Shown piece by piece: positions 22,732-32,696 of a stretch of DNA of 64,000 bases. The notes beneath the pieces are model-generated. The model was not told the DNA's origin. It was given only the letters and a program-made list of their open reading frames with translations, and did no database searches. Made by a program: the position numbers and the translations under genes. The DNA comes from Megalobrama amblycephala (Eukaryota; Chordata; Actinopteri; Cypriniformes; Xenocyprididae): the NCBI RefSeq assembly GCF_018812025.1, contig NC_063049.1, positions 7,894,102-7,958,101 of the forward strand. The letters are read 5' to 3'. Position 1 is the stretch's first letter. Every line of letters starts with the position of its first letter.

Positions 22732-24945
22732 TTCTTACACAGCTTTCCATGCCAAACAGTGATGCTTGCTTTAGCAAACTCCACTAAATTAAGATGTTAG
22801 AGGTAGGTTAGGATGAATCTATAGGCCACATATGTATAAAACGAAAACAGTCATTCTCAGTGGAAGTGCATGAGGACCTTCTTTGTCAATCACATACTCA
22901 ACAATACTTTTAAATGGATTCCTCTGCTTTTAACACACAGAGGGTCACCTGACACAACAGGATAAATCGGGAGCACCTTTTGAAAATGGTCAGAACAATG
23001 TGTGCGTGTGGCGGGAAATTATACGATTACACCCATATGCTTTCAGAAGAACTTCTGGACTACTTTCAAAGAACTAAACCTGGTTTCTGACTGGTTTCCA
23101 CTCTCTGATCCTGACAACATTTTGGCTCGATTCAACGCAACACAAAACAGCTTCCTAGATGAATCAATTAACCCTATAAAGCCTACTGTATTATATCTGA
23201 TAAGGCCAGATCATCAACATGACCAGTCCTGCTGTACACAATCTACTACATGCCTTCTGAATTACACAGTAAGACTTGCAGTTTAGCATATGAGTAGTAC
23301 TGGTAATTTTATGACATTTGACTTTTGTGGAGATTGGTCACCATACTGTATGTTTTTGTCATATGGAAAAGATCACCGTGAACATTCTGTGAAATTTTTG
23401 TGAGTCATGGTTTGGGATGACATGAGGGTGAGGACATGATGGCACAATTTTCATTTTTGCCTGAAATATTCCCATCAACTAGGCTGCTCTTAGTAGACTA
23501 TCGTCCGCTCACACCACTGAACCAGAGTGATTTCCATCTGTGTATGGAGTGTGTGTCAGATTGAATGTGGCAGATTGATTAAATAAGACGTTAAAATTCA
23601 GCTCTGTTGCATTTGGCGTATAAAGAAGTCTCCTCCAGGTGGACTGCACGTCTTTCTGAGAACATGCAATCAGTACATGTTGTCATTCTAAAGTAATTCT
23701 ACAGTATCTACAGGCCCCATCTGTGTTTTTTTCTATATCGCTGCTCCACCAGAAGCACTTCAGCCGGAGCTGAGAGTCAAAGCCATCATTCTGAGCTAGT
23801 GGCCACTTCTGATGGAGACAAATTTACATTTAGTTGAAAACTTCACACTCGTGAGAGGCGAAGAAAGGAAGAAAAATCCAATCTGCGGTAATAGTAGCTG
23901 TAGTTTGGTTTTGCGGCACATTATTTGCATTCCTCAGGTACGGAGCTCTCCTCCGGCGACGCGGTAACGATTCACAAATCACTGTCGCCGCGCCAGTCAA
24001 GGGCTGCGCTCCGCTCAATAGACCATTGTACCTGCGAGTGTAATTGGTGAAGGCTTGACAGAGCCGGGAGTCGTAACAAAGATCTCTCGCTTTAGGGCTG
24101 AGGGATGATTTTCATAATGTTAGCGCTAAATGAGCGCGGAGGTCTCGAGGTCCTGGCACTGAGTGACACGGGCCCAGACGCGCACACACACGTGGAAAGA
24201 GAAGAGCAAAACACACACGCTCTCACCGCGACGCCCCACACACACCACTGTCAATTAAAGAATCTGATACGCTGTCAACACCACTTTCACCACCAATTTG
24301 AGCAACTTTATGACACGGGAATAGAACAAGTCTCCCCAATTATTTGCCCCCCAACAAACAGCTTGACAAATGGTGACGAAACATCAAACAAATTTCGTTT
24401 TAGTCATTTTACTATTTTGTTCGTTTGAAAAGGAGTGTTGTTAAGAAATAGAAATAATTGCTTTTGAATATGTCATATCTTATCAGTTCTTTTCTGTGAA
24501 AAAAAAGTGTAAAATTGACATCAATAAGCCCCAAAACAGACTTTACTCAAATTATGCATGACAGCATGAGGCAGGAAACACTTGGACAAAAGGTTGCTGT
24601 CATTGTGAAAAATTGGTCATTTTAGCAAGCATATTTCAATTTGTTAAAGCGATATGTATAATACGTTCAACAAAGTATGTCACAGAATATCAAATATTAG
24701 TGTGATTAATTTTAAAGAAAAATAGCACACTTTTCAAGTGATGTTTCACAAATGTTTATAATGTTTGAAAAATGTTTAGAGTTTTTACAGAAAAATATGC
24801 TACCTTCAGTAAAATGTATGGTTTTTGGAAGTAAAAAAAGAAGAAAAGTAATTCATATTATTTAATGTGAAAACCAGTAGAAGGTAATTCCCAGAAGCCC
24901 CTACATATAATCACAAATTTTATTTAAATAGTATTGTTTCTTTTA

Positions 24946-24948
<3 letters not shown>
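22730..24948. other. gene-free stretch
   Basis: Mostly unique. A degraded GACATGAGGGTGAGGACATGA segment near 23418 recalls fish MITE ends. From about 23500 to 24300 the DNA is GC-balanced and non-repetitive. On the minus strand a 68-nt segment ending at a CGCAG/GTACAA donor near 24035 is open, but is too short to support. From 24430 on it is AT-rich. Confidence 0.35.

Positions 24949-25001
<53 letters not shown>
24949..25001. repeat. (TA)n microsatellite
   Basis: About 26 uninterrupted TA units. Confidence 0.9.
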
Positions 25002-25004
<3 letters not shown>

Positions 25005-25351
25005 CAAAACGAAGACAAAAAGTATTTCCACAAGTATTCAAATGTCAGTGGATTATGTTGACAGTTAAGGTTTAATTTCGCTGATGTTCAACCCGCTTTG
25101 TGTTGTTCCAGTGTTAGTAGTATGTGTAAATGAACACGTTCTCTGTGTTACCTGGACCGAGAAATTCACGTTTATTTGACAGCAAAAGTCTGCCGGATGA
25201 CGCAAAATGCGTCATGCGCCAAGTACAAATTATACTTCCGCATTTTTGTATCCCCACACATGAACAGTCGGACCAACAGAGGGTTATTAACAGAACAGTT
25301 AATATTAATCACTGAAAATTGTATCGTATTTGCACTCTTTAAACAGCATTA

Positions 25352-25838
25352 GGCCGCGTGTCCACCAAAGCATTTTTAGCCAGCTGAAAACGCTAGGCGA
25401 TCTGCTGAAAATGCAAAAAAAGTGCAAAGTTTTTTTCAGTTGAGATGCTTTGTTGCTATGATATGTTATATCCACAGCACTGTAATTTGTTTCAGACTTA
25501 AAATGTCAACACGATGTGTATGTTCGGAGACCAGCAATATGAATTTCTCATCCATTTTGTTCCATTCTCTGCTTGTTGATGTTGTTGTACAACAAGAATG
25601 CTGTGACTGTTGGTCGGTGTTGTATTTGTCCCGCCCCTCCTTCAGTCTGATTGGACGGCTGGCTAAAAAGTGACAGTGATGAGTGCAGCATTTTACTCAA
25701 AGTTGAACATTCTTCAACAAAAGATGCTCAGCACCTCATTATGCTCCTGGTGTTTAAAAAACGTGGCGCTCCCATTGAAAACAATTGGAAAAGTATGCTA
25801 GCCGCTGGGGAAAAAAAATGCTTTGGTGGACACGGGAC
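25352..25838. mobile_element. MITE with GTGTCCACCAAAGC ends
   Basis: Left AGGCCGCGTGTCCACCAAAG is inverted on the right by GCTTTGGTGGACACGGGACC. About 490 bp with an inner AATGC/GCATTTT symmetry. CAT occurs beside both ends, but a clean duplication cannot be fixed. ORFs inside (25422-25673, 25651-25848) have no family signature. Confidence 0.55.
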
Positions 25839-25857
25839 CTCATGGTAAAGCTTTCTT

Positions 25858-26429
25858 ACCTGTATGCAACAGAGTTTTGCTTCGGGCGGAAATGACAGAA
25901 CGGCGGTTCAATTCCTCTCCGTTGGACCTAAAACACAATGTTCATGTTCATCCAGTTTGAAATGTTCTCTACAAACATGGAGGTTTTTCAGATTTTCCAT
26001 TGTGGCGTTCTCTCCATATTTACAATTTTTACAGCCTTTAGTCACTGCCATACAACCTGCTGGATCCTTCACTGAAACCGAAAGCAACTCATCCTTGCTA
26101 AACGTTTTCTCTTTTAATTCTTTCATCCGGGAACAATACAAGTGGATGCCATTATGACTAAAAGTTTGCTAAGGAGTATTTCCTACTAAAGCAAAGTGGT
26201 ATTTGACTCTGGTAAGTGTATCCATAGCAGACTGGTGGGAGTGGCCATGGACTTTTCTACTGTATAGGCAACCAAGTTTTATTGAAAACCCATTTTGCCA
26301 GTAGTGAAGTTCCCCTTTGATGTAATTCTCTACTGCTGTTTTTACACTGCTACTACATCTGTGTGAACTACATCTGGGAGAACTGACATAATAAAAATCA
26401 CCAAAATACCAGTTTTCTTGGTTTGACAT
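25858..26429 (-). pseudogene. possible decayed coding segment, faintly THAP-like
   Basis: One minus-strand frame from 26429 to 25858 (about 190 codons) has only two stops, near 26169 and 25906, and ends at a consensus donor (ATACAG/GTAAGA). It contains closely spaced Cys (KGCKNCKYG) and HVCREHF, reminiscent of the Cys-x-x-His end of a THAP C2CH finger. Near 26150 a shifted frame reads MASTCIVPG, like the start of such fingers. The typical FHRFP and conserved Trp are not seen. It could be a broken transposase-derived or host exon, or chance. Confidence 0.2.
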
Positions 26430-27103
26430 TTTACATTTTCGAATGAGTTAAGTGTCGAAAACACTTAACACTTAAAGCATCCCTAAAGCTCTGTACATCT
26501 TACTGCATGCTATTTAACTAATTCACTTGTTCCATAAATTTCACAATCAAACGCATGTAAATCACAGTCAGTGCGGTCACAGATGATGTGGGTCAGGGTT
26601 TGAGTGAATGCGTGTTCGGGGCATCCGGTCTCAGCCCTCACATCCTGAACTGCTGAAAGATCATTTCTCAGCCCTGTGCTAATAGAAAGATTCAGCACTT
26701 TCTTCATCCACTTCCACTCTTTCTCTCTGAATAAATGATGCCTGAAATTTTTATTCTTTTTATAATGGAATTTCAATGGCCTTCACTGCAAATCTAGTGG
26801 AAATTTTTGCATATGAAGAGAGAAAAATTAAATGTTAACCACGTTTTAATGTGATTAAGGCTGACAGAGACATTATTTCAGCTAATCACTCAGTGCTGAC
26901 GAGCTCTAACGGGCCGTTCCGTTGGTGAAGGTTTTCATCACACGCCGGTTAGTGTTCAGCTGCATTGCTTGCATGTGCTTTTAGTAAAATTGTTTGACAT
27001 TAACAGAAACCATAAACATGTCGATGTAATAAATCAATTAACCATGACCTACATTTGATGCACGTTTTATTTTTCATTTCGGATGTTCTCTGTACGGATG
27101 GGT
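26430..27103. other. gene-free stretch
   Basis: Unique and AT-rich. An 88-codon minus-strand ORF at 26510-26776 has no recognisable domain and only weak splice sites, so I do not call it. Confidence 0.35.
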
Positions 27104-27176
27104 TGTCACAGTACCAAAATTTCAGTAGTCGGTACCAATACCATTAAAATGTAGCGGTTCTCTGTACCAATTTTTG
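27104..27176. repeat. left end of a GGGTTGTCA/GGTACC element
   Basis: GGGTTGTCACAGTACC, then GTCGGTACCAATACCATTAA. A matching inverted end (AGTACCGGTACATTTGACAA then CCCT) lies at 35231-35254, so these may be the two ends of one element later filled by other insertions, including the DIRS element. Confidence 0.4.
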
Positions 27177-27932
27177 GTAACACTTTATTTTACAGTGCCC
27201 TTGTTATATGTTACATGTAGTTACTAAAATAATTACTACATACTGTAATTGCATGCAACTAACCCTAAACTAAACCGTGACCCTATAGTAAATACATGTA
27301 GTTAACTATTGTTACTCAGTACTTAAAGGGATAGTTCACTTTGTTTCTTCAGTAGAACACAAATGATGATTTTTAACTGCAACCGTTGCCGTCTGTCAGT
27401 CAAATAATGCTAGTGGATGGGAACGTCTACTATAAGAGTAAATAAAACTTGCATAGACAAGTCCAAATTAAACCCTGCGGCTTGTGATACTTCAATGAGA
27501 GCGAGACATCACTGCTGCTGTCAGAGCGTGATCAGACCTTACTAACGAGTGCTGAATGTGGTTCGACATAGTGGTGTATTAGAGTTAAAAAATGATATAA
27601 GTATTGTTCGGTTTATCGCACAAACCGATCGTTTCGTGTCTTAGGACATCAATGTGTCGTCACGATCCGCAGGGTTTAATTTGGACTTGTCTATGCAAGT
27701 TTTATTTACTCTTATAGTAGAAGTTCCCATCCACTCGCATTATTTGACTGACAGACCGCAACGGTTGGAGTTAAAAATCATCATTTGTGTTCTACTGAAG
27801 AAACAAAGTCACCTACATCTTGGATGCGCTGGGGGTAAGCAGATAAACATCAAATTTTCATTTTTGGGTGAACTATCCCTTTAAATGTATAAGTACACTA
27901 TAACACAAGACAACTTAAAATAAAGTGAATCC
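27177..27932. mobile_element. GTAACACTTTATTTTA-ended MITE, split by a TTAA element
   Basis: Left end GGTAACACTTTATTTTACAG, right end CAACTTAAAATAAAGTGAAT. Uninterrupted or differently interrupted relatives lie at 52207-52426, 48542-48726 and 56738-57103. The 56.9-kb copy preserves the empty site (CTCAGTACTTAAAAGTATAA) for the insertion at 27327-27880. Confidence 0.65.
27327..27880. mobile_element. TTAA-flanked foldback MITE (Kolobok/T2-like)
   Basis: TTAA at 27323-27326 and 27881-27884. Ends AGGGATAGTTCACTTTG and TTGGGTGAACTATCCCT. Long inner arms pair: ACTATAAGAGTAAATAAAAC near 27430 with GTTTTATTTACTCTTATAGT near 27700. No transposase. The ORF at 27654-27884 is one arm read through. Confidence 0.75.
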
Positions 27933-28210
27933 CAATTTTATGACCAAAGCAAAAACTCTTTAAGTAGCCTACTTAAAAACAAAAGTCCTGTTTTGTTGGG
28001 TCCTTTGGTTATCACTTTCATTGCAATTTTCCGTTTCAATCACGTATTTAAATACGGTTTTCAATCCAGAAACTTTGCAGAGTACTTAGCAGCATGAAAA
28101 ACTGAGCTTGTATTCAGATTGTGAATGGGTAATAAACAGAAAACAAGAAATGAGCCTCCTTTCTTCTCCTTTAAGACTGTCAATCTCTCTGAATTCTGCA
28201 CTCCCATGAA
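27933..28210. other. unique spacer before the DIRS element
   Basis: AT-rich DNA with no feature I can support; it ends in CTCCCATGAA at the DIRS insertion point. Confidence 0.4.
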
Positions 28211-28259
28211 AACGTCTCGGTTACGTATGTAACCCTCGTTCCCTGAAGGAGGGAACGGA

Positions 28260-28431
28260 GACGTACGTCAGTAGTGACCGACGAATTGGGATATCGCTTA
28301 GAGAGCCCTATCATCTTCGTGTAAACTAAAACAAGCCAATGGAATTGGCGTGCGATATTTGCATAATGCGCACCGCCCCCGACAGGTGTACATAAATAGG
28401 AAGCGGATGCAATCGCACTCTGTTTTTCGCT
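28260..28431. repeat. DIRS inverted terminal repeat, 3' copy
   Basis: From GACGTACGTCAGTAGTG to CTGTTTTTCGCT, 172 bp. It is the reverse complement of 34268-34439 with a single difference at 28424. Outside it, 28211-28259 is the unique outer extension that the internal complementary region copies. Confidence 0.95.
28336..28398 (+). promoter_or_regulatory. promoter-like cluster in the 3' ITR (antisense direction)
   Basis: In order on the plus strand: CCAAT (28336-28340), octamer ATTTGCAT (28357-28364), GC box CCGCCCCC (28373-28380) and TATA-like ATAAATA (28392-28398). The inverted copy in the other ITR faces the ORFs. Here it would drive transcription into the element antisense to the genes. 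Motifs are seen; activity is inferred. Confidence 0.45.
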
Positions 28432-28485
28432 GAGGAGACAACTGGTGTCCGCACTACAGCGAGGGTACAGAAACTGTGGCGACGG

Positions 28486-28598
28486 GACGTACGTCTCCGT
28501 TCCCTCCTTCAGGGAACGAGGGTTACATACGTAACCGAGACGTTCCCTTTCAGTCGGTCACGTTCGACGTACGTCAGTAGTGACCGACGAATTGGGAT
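28486..28598. repeat. DIRS internal complementary region
   Basis: 28486-28544 (59 nt) is the exact complement of the left terminus 28211-28269. 28542-28598 (57 nt) is the exact complement of the right terminus 34407-34463. The two parts overlap by three bases, GTT at 28542-28544, equal to the AAC at both ends. In the DIRS model this region aligns the two ends of the cDNA so that a circle can be completed before recombinase-mediated insertion. Confidence 0.93.
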
Positions 28599-29220
28599 CC
28601 CAACTAAAACGCCACAGTTACGAAACCCCTTCCAGTGCCCAGCGCAAGCTCAGCCGCCCATAGCACCGGCTGACGGTGAAGGGGGCGAGCTTACACCGAG
28701 AGAGTCTACTGCTGTCTAACCAATACCCACTAAAGTAAACTAGACTACACTGGGGAAGCGAACCCGTGAGGGACGCTGCGGAGACCACTACCTACCCAAT
28801 GGGGGAGGAGTTTACGTGGGAATACACATATGGACTGGCCCGGGGGGCAGTACGCATATGGAGTCCCTGGGATGGCTCCACCTGGTTAGGGGGAGACTCA
28901 TCTGACAGGTGACAGCAGAGCTGGCTCTGCTAAGGGAAAGACACGGACTCGGCCCGTAGGGAGTTTTAAACCGTGGAAAATACACATATGGGACCGCTCA
29001 CGTAGAGGGGTCACGACATATGGGCCCCAGCCAACAGACAGCGTCAGCGACGGATGTAGGCCTGGCATCAGACACTCCGCAATGTCCGAGCCGAAGGGGG
29101 AGGCGGAGGAGCTCGACAGGGTTCGCCAAGCGGGGAACACGACTGGAGAGAAGTAAGCACGTATCCGGCCAGTGGCGGGAATGGCATTGCAAGCCGACAC
29201 TTAGAGTGGGTACAACACGT
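28599..29220 (-). other. DIRS 3' untranslated region
   Basis: Between the internal complementary region and the recombinase stop codon. GC-rich, with no ORF of recognisable product. CATATGG occurs four times within about 200 bp (28827, 28855, 28985 and 29017), the only internal pattern I notice. Confidence 0.5.
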
Positions 29221-30267
29221 CTACCGACTAGTGGATGCGAGTACACGTGAAGATACCGGCTCTACACGTAGGCTATAAAACCTAGCGAACGTGTTGGGTG
29301 TCGCCCAGCCCGCAGCTCTACAAATATCTGTCAGCGAGGCGCCATGAGCCAGCGCCCAGGAAGAGGCCACCCCTCTGGTGGAGTGGGCTCTCAACCCGAG
29401 CGGGCAAGGCACGCCCTGGGATTCATACGCCAAGGCGATGGCATCCACTATCCAGTGGGCCATCCTCTGCTTGGAGACAGCCTTTCCCTTCTGCTGGCCT
29501 CCGTAACAGATGAAGAGCTGATCTGAGGTCCTGAAGCTTCGCGTTCTATCCACGTAAACGCGCAGAGCGCGGACGGGACAGAGCAAAGCTAGGGCTGGGT
29601 CTGCCTCCTCCGAGGGCAGCGCTTGCAGGTTCACTACCTGATCTCTGAAGGGAGTGGTAGGAACCTTGGGCACGTATCCAGGCCGGGGTCTCAGGATGAC
29701 GTGAGAATCACCGGGCCCGAATTCTAGGCACGTTTCGTCGACCGAAAATGCATGCAGATCCCCTACCCTCTTCAGGGAAGCCAATGCAACCAGAAGAACC
29801 GTCTTAAGAGACAATAGTTTCAGGTCGACTGATTGCAAAGGCTCAAAGGGATGACCCCGGAGAGCTGTGAGAACCAGGGTCAAATCCCAAGAGGGTACGG
29901 AGGAAGGGCGAGGAGGATTTAATCTCCTCGCTCCCCTCAGGAATCTGACGATCAGATCGTGTTTCCCCAGGGACTTACCCTCAACTGCGTGGTGATGTGC
30001 GGCGATAGCGGCAACATACACCTTCAGGGTGGAGGGAGACAGCCTTCGCTCCAACCCTTCTTGCAGGAAGGAAAGCACGGATCCGACCGAACATGATCGG
30101 GGGTCCTCTCGGCGAGAGGCGCACCATTCGACGAACAGGTTCCACTTCAACACATAGAGACTCCTAGTGGAAGGAGCTCTAGCGGAAGTGATGGTGTCTA
30201 CAACCGCTTGCGGGAGATCACTCAGAACCTCCGCATCCCGTCCAGGGACCACACGTGGAGGTTCCAT
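29221..30267 (-). CDS. DIRS tyrosine recombinase
   Basis: 348 residues from ATG at 30267 (MEPPRVVPGR) to TAG at 29221. It inserts the circular cDNA by site-specific strand exchange, replacing the DDE integrase of LTR elements. An N-terminal SAM-like, DNA-binding part spans about residues 20-120. The catalytic part carries Arg167 (SLKRVGD), His295 and Arg298 (HSTRG), Trp321 (AAGWATPN) and the nucleophile Tyr331 (ARFYSLR), so all core residues are visible. It overlaps the 3' end of the RT ORF by 46 nt in another frame, and is in the same frame as the gag ORF. The frame stays open upstream of this ATG as far as 32235. I chose 30267 because recognisable recombinase sequence begins just after it; translation may instead be coupled to RT by reinitiation or frameshift. 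Confidence 0.9.
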   Translation of the reverse strand: MEPPRVVPGRDAEVLSDLPQAVVDTITSARAPSTRSLYVLKWNLFVEWCASRREDPRSCSVGSVLSFLQEGLERRLSPSTLKVYVAAIAAHHHAVEGKSLGKHDLIVRFLRGARRLNPPRPSSVPSWDLTLVLTALRGHPFEPLQSVDLKLLSLKTVLLVALASLKRVGDLHAFSVDETCLEFGPGDSHVILRPRPGYVPKVPTTPFRDQVVNLQALPSEEADPALALLCPVRALRVYVDRTRSFRTSDQLFICYGGQQKGKAVSKQRMAHWIVDAIALAYESQGVPCPLGLRAHSTRGVASSWALAHGASLTDICRAAGWATPNTFARFYSLRVEPVSSRVLASTSR

Positions 30268-32696
30268 AGGTCGGGACGCGGGTGCCACAGGGTGCCCCGT
30301 CTCTGAGTCAGGAGGTCCTTCCTCAGAGGAATCGGCCAGGGAGGGGCTGTCGCGAGGAGAATGAGGTCTGAGAACCAGGTCCGAGTGGGCCAATACGGAG
30401 CCACTAACAGAACCTGCTCCCCGTCCTCCCTGACCTTGCACAGGAGTTGTGCGAGAAGGCTCACTGGGGGAAACGCATATTTGCGCAGACCCGGGGGCCA
30501 GCTGTGTGCCAGGGCATCCGTGCCGAGCGTGCCGCCGGTCAGGGAATAAAACCACTGGCAGTGGGCAGTTTCCGGGGAGGCAAACAGGTCTACCTGGGCC
30601 TCGCCGAAACGCTGCCAAATCAGCTGGACCGCCTGGGGGTGGAGCCGCCACTCGCCCGCAAGTGGAGGCTGCCGTGACAGCTCGTCGGCTGCACGGTTGA
30701 GCACACCTGGGACATGAGTGGCCCGAAGGGACCTCAGATACTTCTGACTCCACAACAAGAGATGGCGGGCGAGTTGCGACATGCGACGGGAGCGTAGACC
30801 ACCTTGACGGTTGATGTACGCAACGGCCGCAGTGCTGTCTGAGCGGACTAGAACGTGCTTGCCTGACAACAGCTTCTTGAAGCGGGCCAGCGCAAGACGT
30901 ACCGCTAGCAACTCGAGGCAATTGATATGCCAATGCAGCTGAGGCCCCGTCCAAAGACCTGCCACTGCATGCCCGTTGTACGTGGCCCCCCATCCCGTGG
31001 CAGAGGCATCTGTGGAGACCACAGCGTGCCTGGACACTTGTTCTAGGGGTACTCCGGCCCGCAGGAACGAAGGGTCCGACCACCGGACAAGGGTGCGACG
31101 GCAGCTCGGTGTCACGGGGACACGGAGCGTGCCGCACTGCCACGCCCATCTCGGGACCCGGCCGCGGAGCCAGTGTTGAAGCGGTCTCATATGAAGCAAT
31201 CCGAGCGGCGTGACCGTGGCTGCAGATGCCATATGCCCCAGGAGCCTCTGAAAAACTTTCAGTGGAACCGCTGTCCTGCGCTTGAGCGAACTCAGGCAGT
31301 TCAACACCGACTGGACGCGCGCCTCGGTGAGACGCGCAGTCCGTGCAACCGAGTCTAGCTCGAGACCGAGATAAGAGATCCTCTGCCCGGGGGCGAGTTT
31401 GCTCTTGTCCCAGTTGACCCGAAGACCCAACCGGCTGAGGTGAGCTAAAACCATGTCCCTGTGTTCGCACAACTGCTCTCGCGAGCTGGCCAGGATCAGC
31501 CAGTCGTCGAGATAGTTGAGAATACGAACGCCCTGTTCCTTGAGGGGAACAATGGCCGCCTCCGCAACCTTCGTAAAGACGCGGGGTGACAGGGCCAGCC
31601 CGAAGGGTAGGACCTTGTACTGATATGCCCGACCCTCGAACGCAAACCGGAGGAAGGGTCTGTGTCGAGGTAGAATCGAGACATGAAAGTACGCGTCCTT
31701 CAGGTCTATTGCTGCAAACCAATCCCGGGGACGGACGCATTCGAAAATGCGTTTCTGCGTGAGCATCTTGAACGGCATCTTGTGAAGATACCGGTTCAGG
31801 ACGCGCAGATCCAGGATTGGCCGTAGCCCACCGCCCTTTTTTGGTACAATGAAGTAGGGGCTGTAAAACCCCGACTTCATATCGGCTGGAGGGACCGGCT
31901 CGATTGCATCCTTCGCCAGGAGGACAGCAATCTCCGCCCGGAGAACAGGGGCACTGTCCAACGACACCTGAGTGAAGTGGACACCCCTGAAGACCGGGGG
32001 ACGCCGGGCGAACTGAATCGCATAGCCGAGTCTGATAGTGCGAATGAGCCAGCGGGACGGGCTGGGAAGCGTGCTCCACGCCTCCAGACTCCGAACCAGC
32101 GGGACCAAAGGCACCACAGACGCACCGGGGGTGGGGCAGCAAGGCAGAGAGGGACCCGACTCGGGCGGCTTGGAAGCTGGCGAATGGGGAGGGTGCTGCC
32201 AGCGGCGAGGCGGGGCCTGGCACACTGGCAGACACACCTTGTTGTGACCTGGAGTTTGAGGAAACTGCTCTTTTTGTGGCAAAGTGGGTACCGCTGGACT
32301 CCGGAGAGCCAGCGGCGGTAGATAGACAGACGCCACAAAATCCCCCCGGCCCTCCTCCGGGGGTGGGAGAGCAGATGGAATACTCTCCCGAAGGGCAGGA
32401 ACCTTCCGCTCCAGGTCGCCCGTCTCAGGGCCGAGTTTTCCCCGACCGCTTGCCACCTGGCTTGGCAGAGACGGGCTGGGCACCACGTCCGCGACCGGCA
32501 CCCTGCTGTTTGGCTGGTGTAGGCTGCTGCTTTGCCGACTTAGCAGGGGCGGAGGAAGACGCAGGCGGGCGCCCTCGGCGACGAGCGGGCTGAGGCTGAG
32601 CCACGGGCGGCTGGGTGGAGGCAGCAGCGGACCGCCGTGGCATGACATGTCTGATAGCCTCAGCCTGCTTCTGTGCAGCGGAGAACTGTTGGGCAC
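30222..32696 (-). CDS. DIRS reverse transcriptase / RNase H polyprotein with C-terminal extension
   Basis: Up to 824 residues. The first ~210 are Pro/Ser-rich and lie partly over the gag ORF, so the true start may be internal or reached by frameshift. RT spans about 240-460: SPYFIVPKKGGGLRPILDLR (fingers), DLKDAYFHV, LPFGLALSPRVFTK and the catalytic NYLDDW (YLDD 395-398). RNase H spans about 555-680 with acidic residues at Asp563 (STDASATGWG), Glu595, Asp620 (VRSDST) and Asp671 (AADELSR). Residues ~690-824 (VDLFAS, DALAHSWP, VAPYWPTRTWF) correspond to the region DIRS elements carry after RNase H, described as methyltransferase-like; no clear methyltransferase catalytic motif is visible to me, so that activity is not claimed. 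It copies element RNA into cDNA. No frame break. Confidence 0.9.
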   Translation of the reverse strand: MPNSSPLHRSRLRLSDMSCHGGPLLPPPSRPWLSLSPLVAEGARLRLPPPLLSRQSSSLHQPNSRVPVADVVPSPSLPSQVASGRGKLGPETGDLERKVPALRESIPSALPPPEEGRGDFVASVYLPPLALRSPAVPTLPQKEQFPQTPGHNKVCLPVCQAPPRRWQHPPHSPASKPPESGPSLPCCPTPGASVVPLVPLVRSLEAWSTLPSPSRWLIRTIRLGYAIQFARRPPVFRGVHFTQVSLDSAPVLRAEIAVLLAKDAIEPVPPADMKSGFYSPYFIVPKKGGGLRPILDLRVLNRYLHKMPFKMLTQKRIFECVRPRDWFAAIDLKDAYFHVSILPRHRPFLRFAFEGRAYQYKVLPFGLALSPRVFTKVAEAAIVPLKEQGVRILNYLDDWLILASSREQLCEHRDMVLAHLSRLGLRVNWDKSKLAPGQRISYLGLELDSVARTARLTEARVQSVLNCLSSLKRRTAVPLKVFQRLLGHMASAATVTPLGLLHMRPLQHWLRGRVPRWAWQCGTLRVPVTPSCRRTLVRWSDPSFLRAGVPLEQVSRHAVVSTDASATGWGATYNGHAVAGLWTGPQLHWHINCLELLAVRLALARFKKLLSGKHVLVRSDSTAAVAYINRQGGLRSRRMSQLARHLLLWSQKYLRSLRATHVPGVLNRAADELSRQPPLAGEWRLHPQAVQLIWQRFGEAQVDLFASPETAHCQWFYSLTGGTLGTDALAHSWPPGLRKYAFPPVSLLAQLLCKVREDGEQVLLVAPYWPTRTWFSDLILLATAPPWPIPLRKDLLTQRRGTLWHPRPDLWNLHVWSLDGMRRF

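Noticed and set aside
24035..24103. Short minus-strand exon candidate ending at CGCAG/GTACAA
   Set aside because: Only about 22 codons, no recognised peptide, and its end phase does not fit the next known exon.
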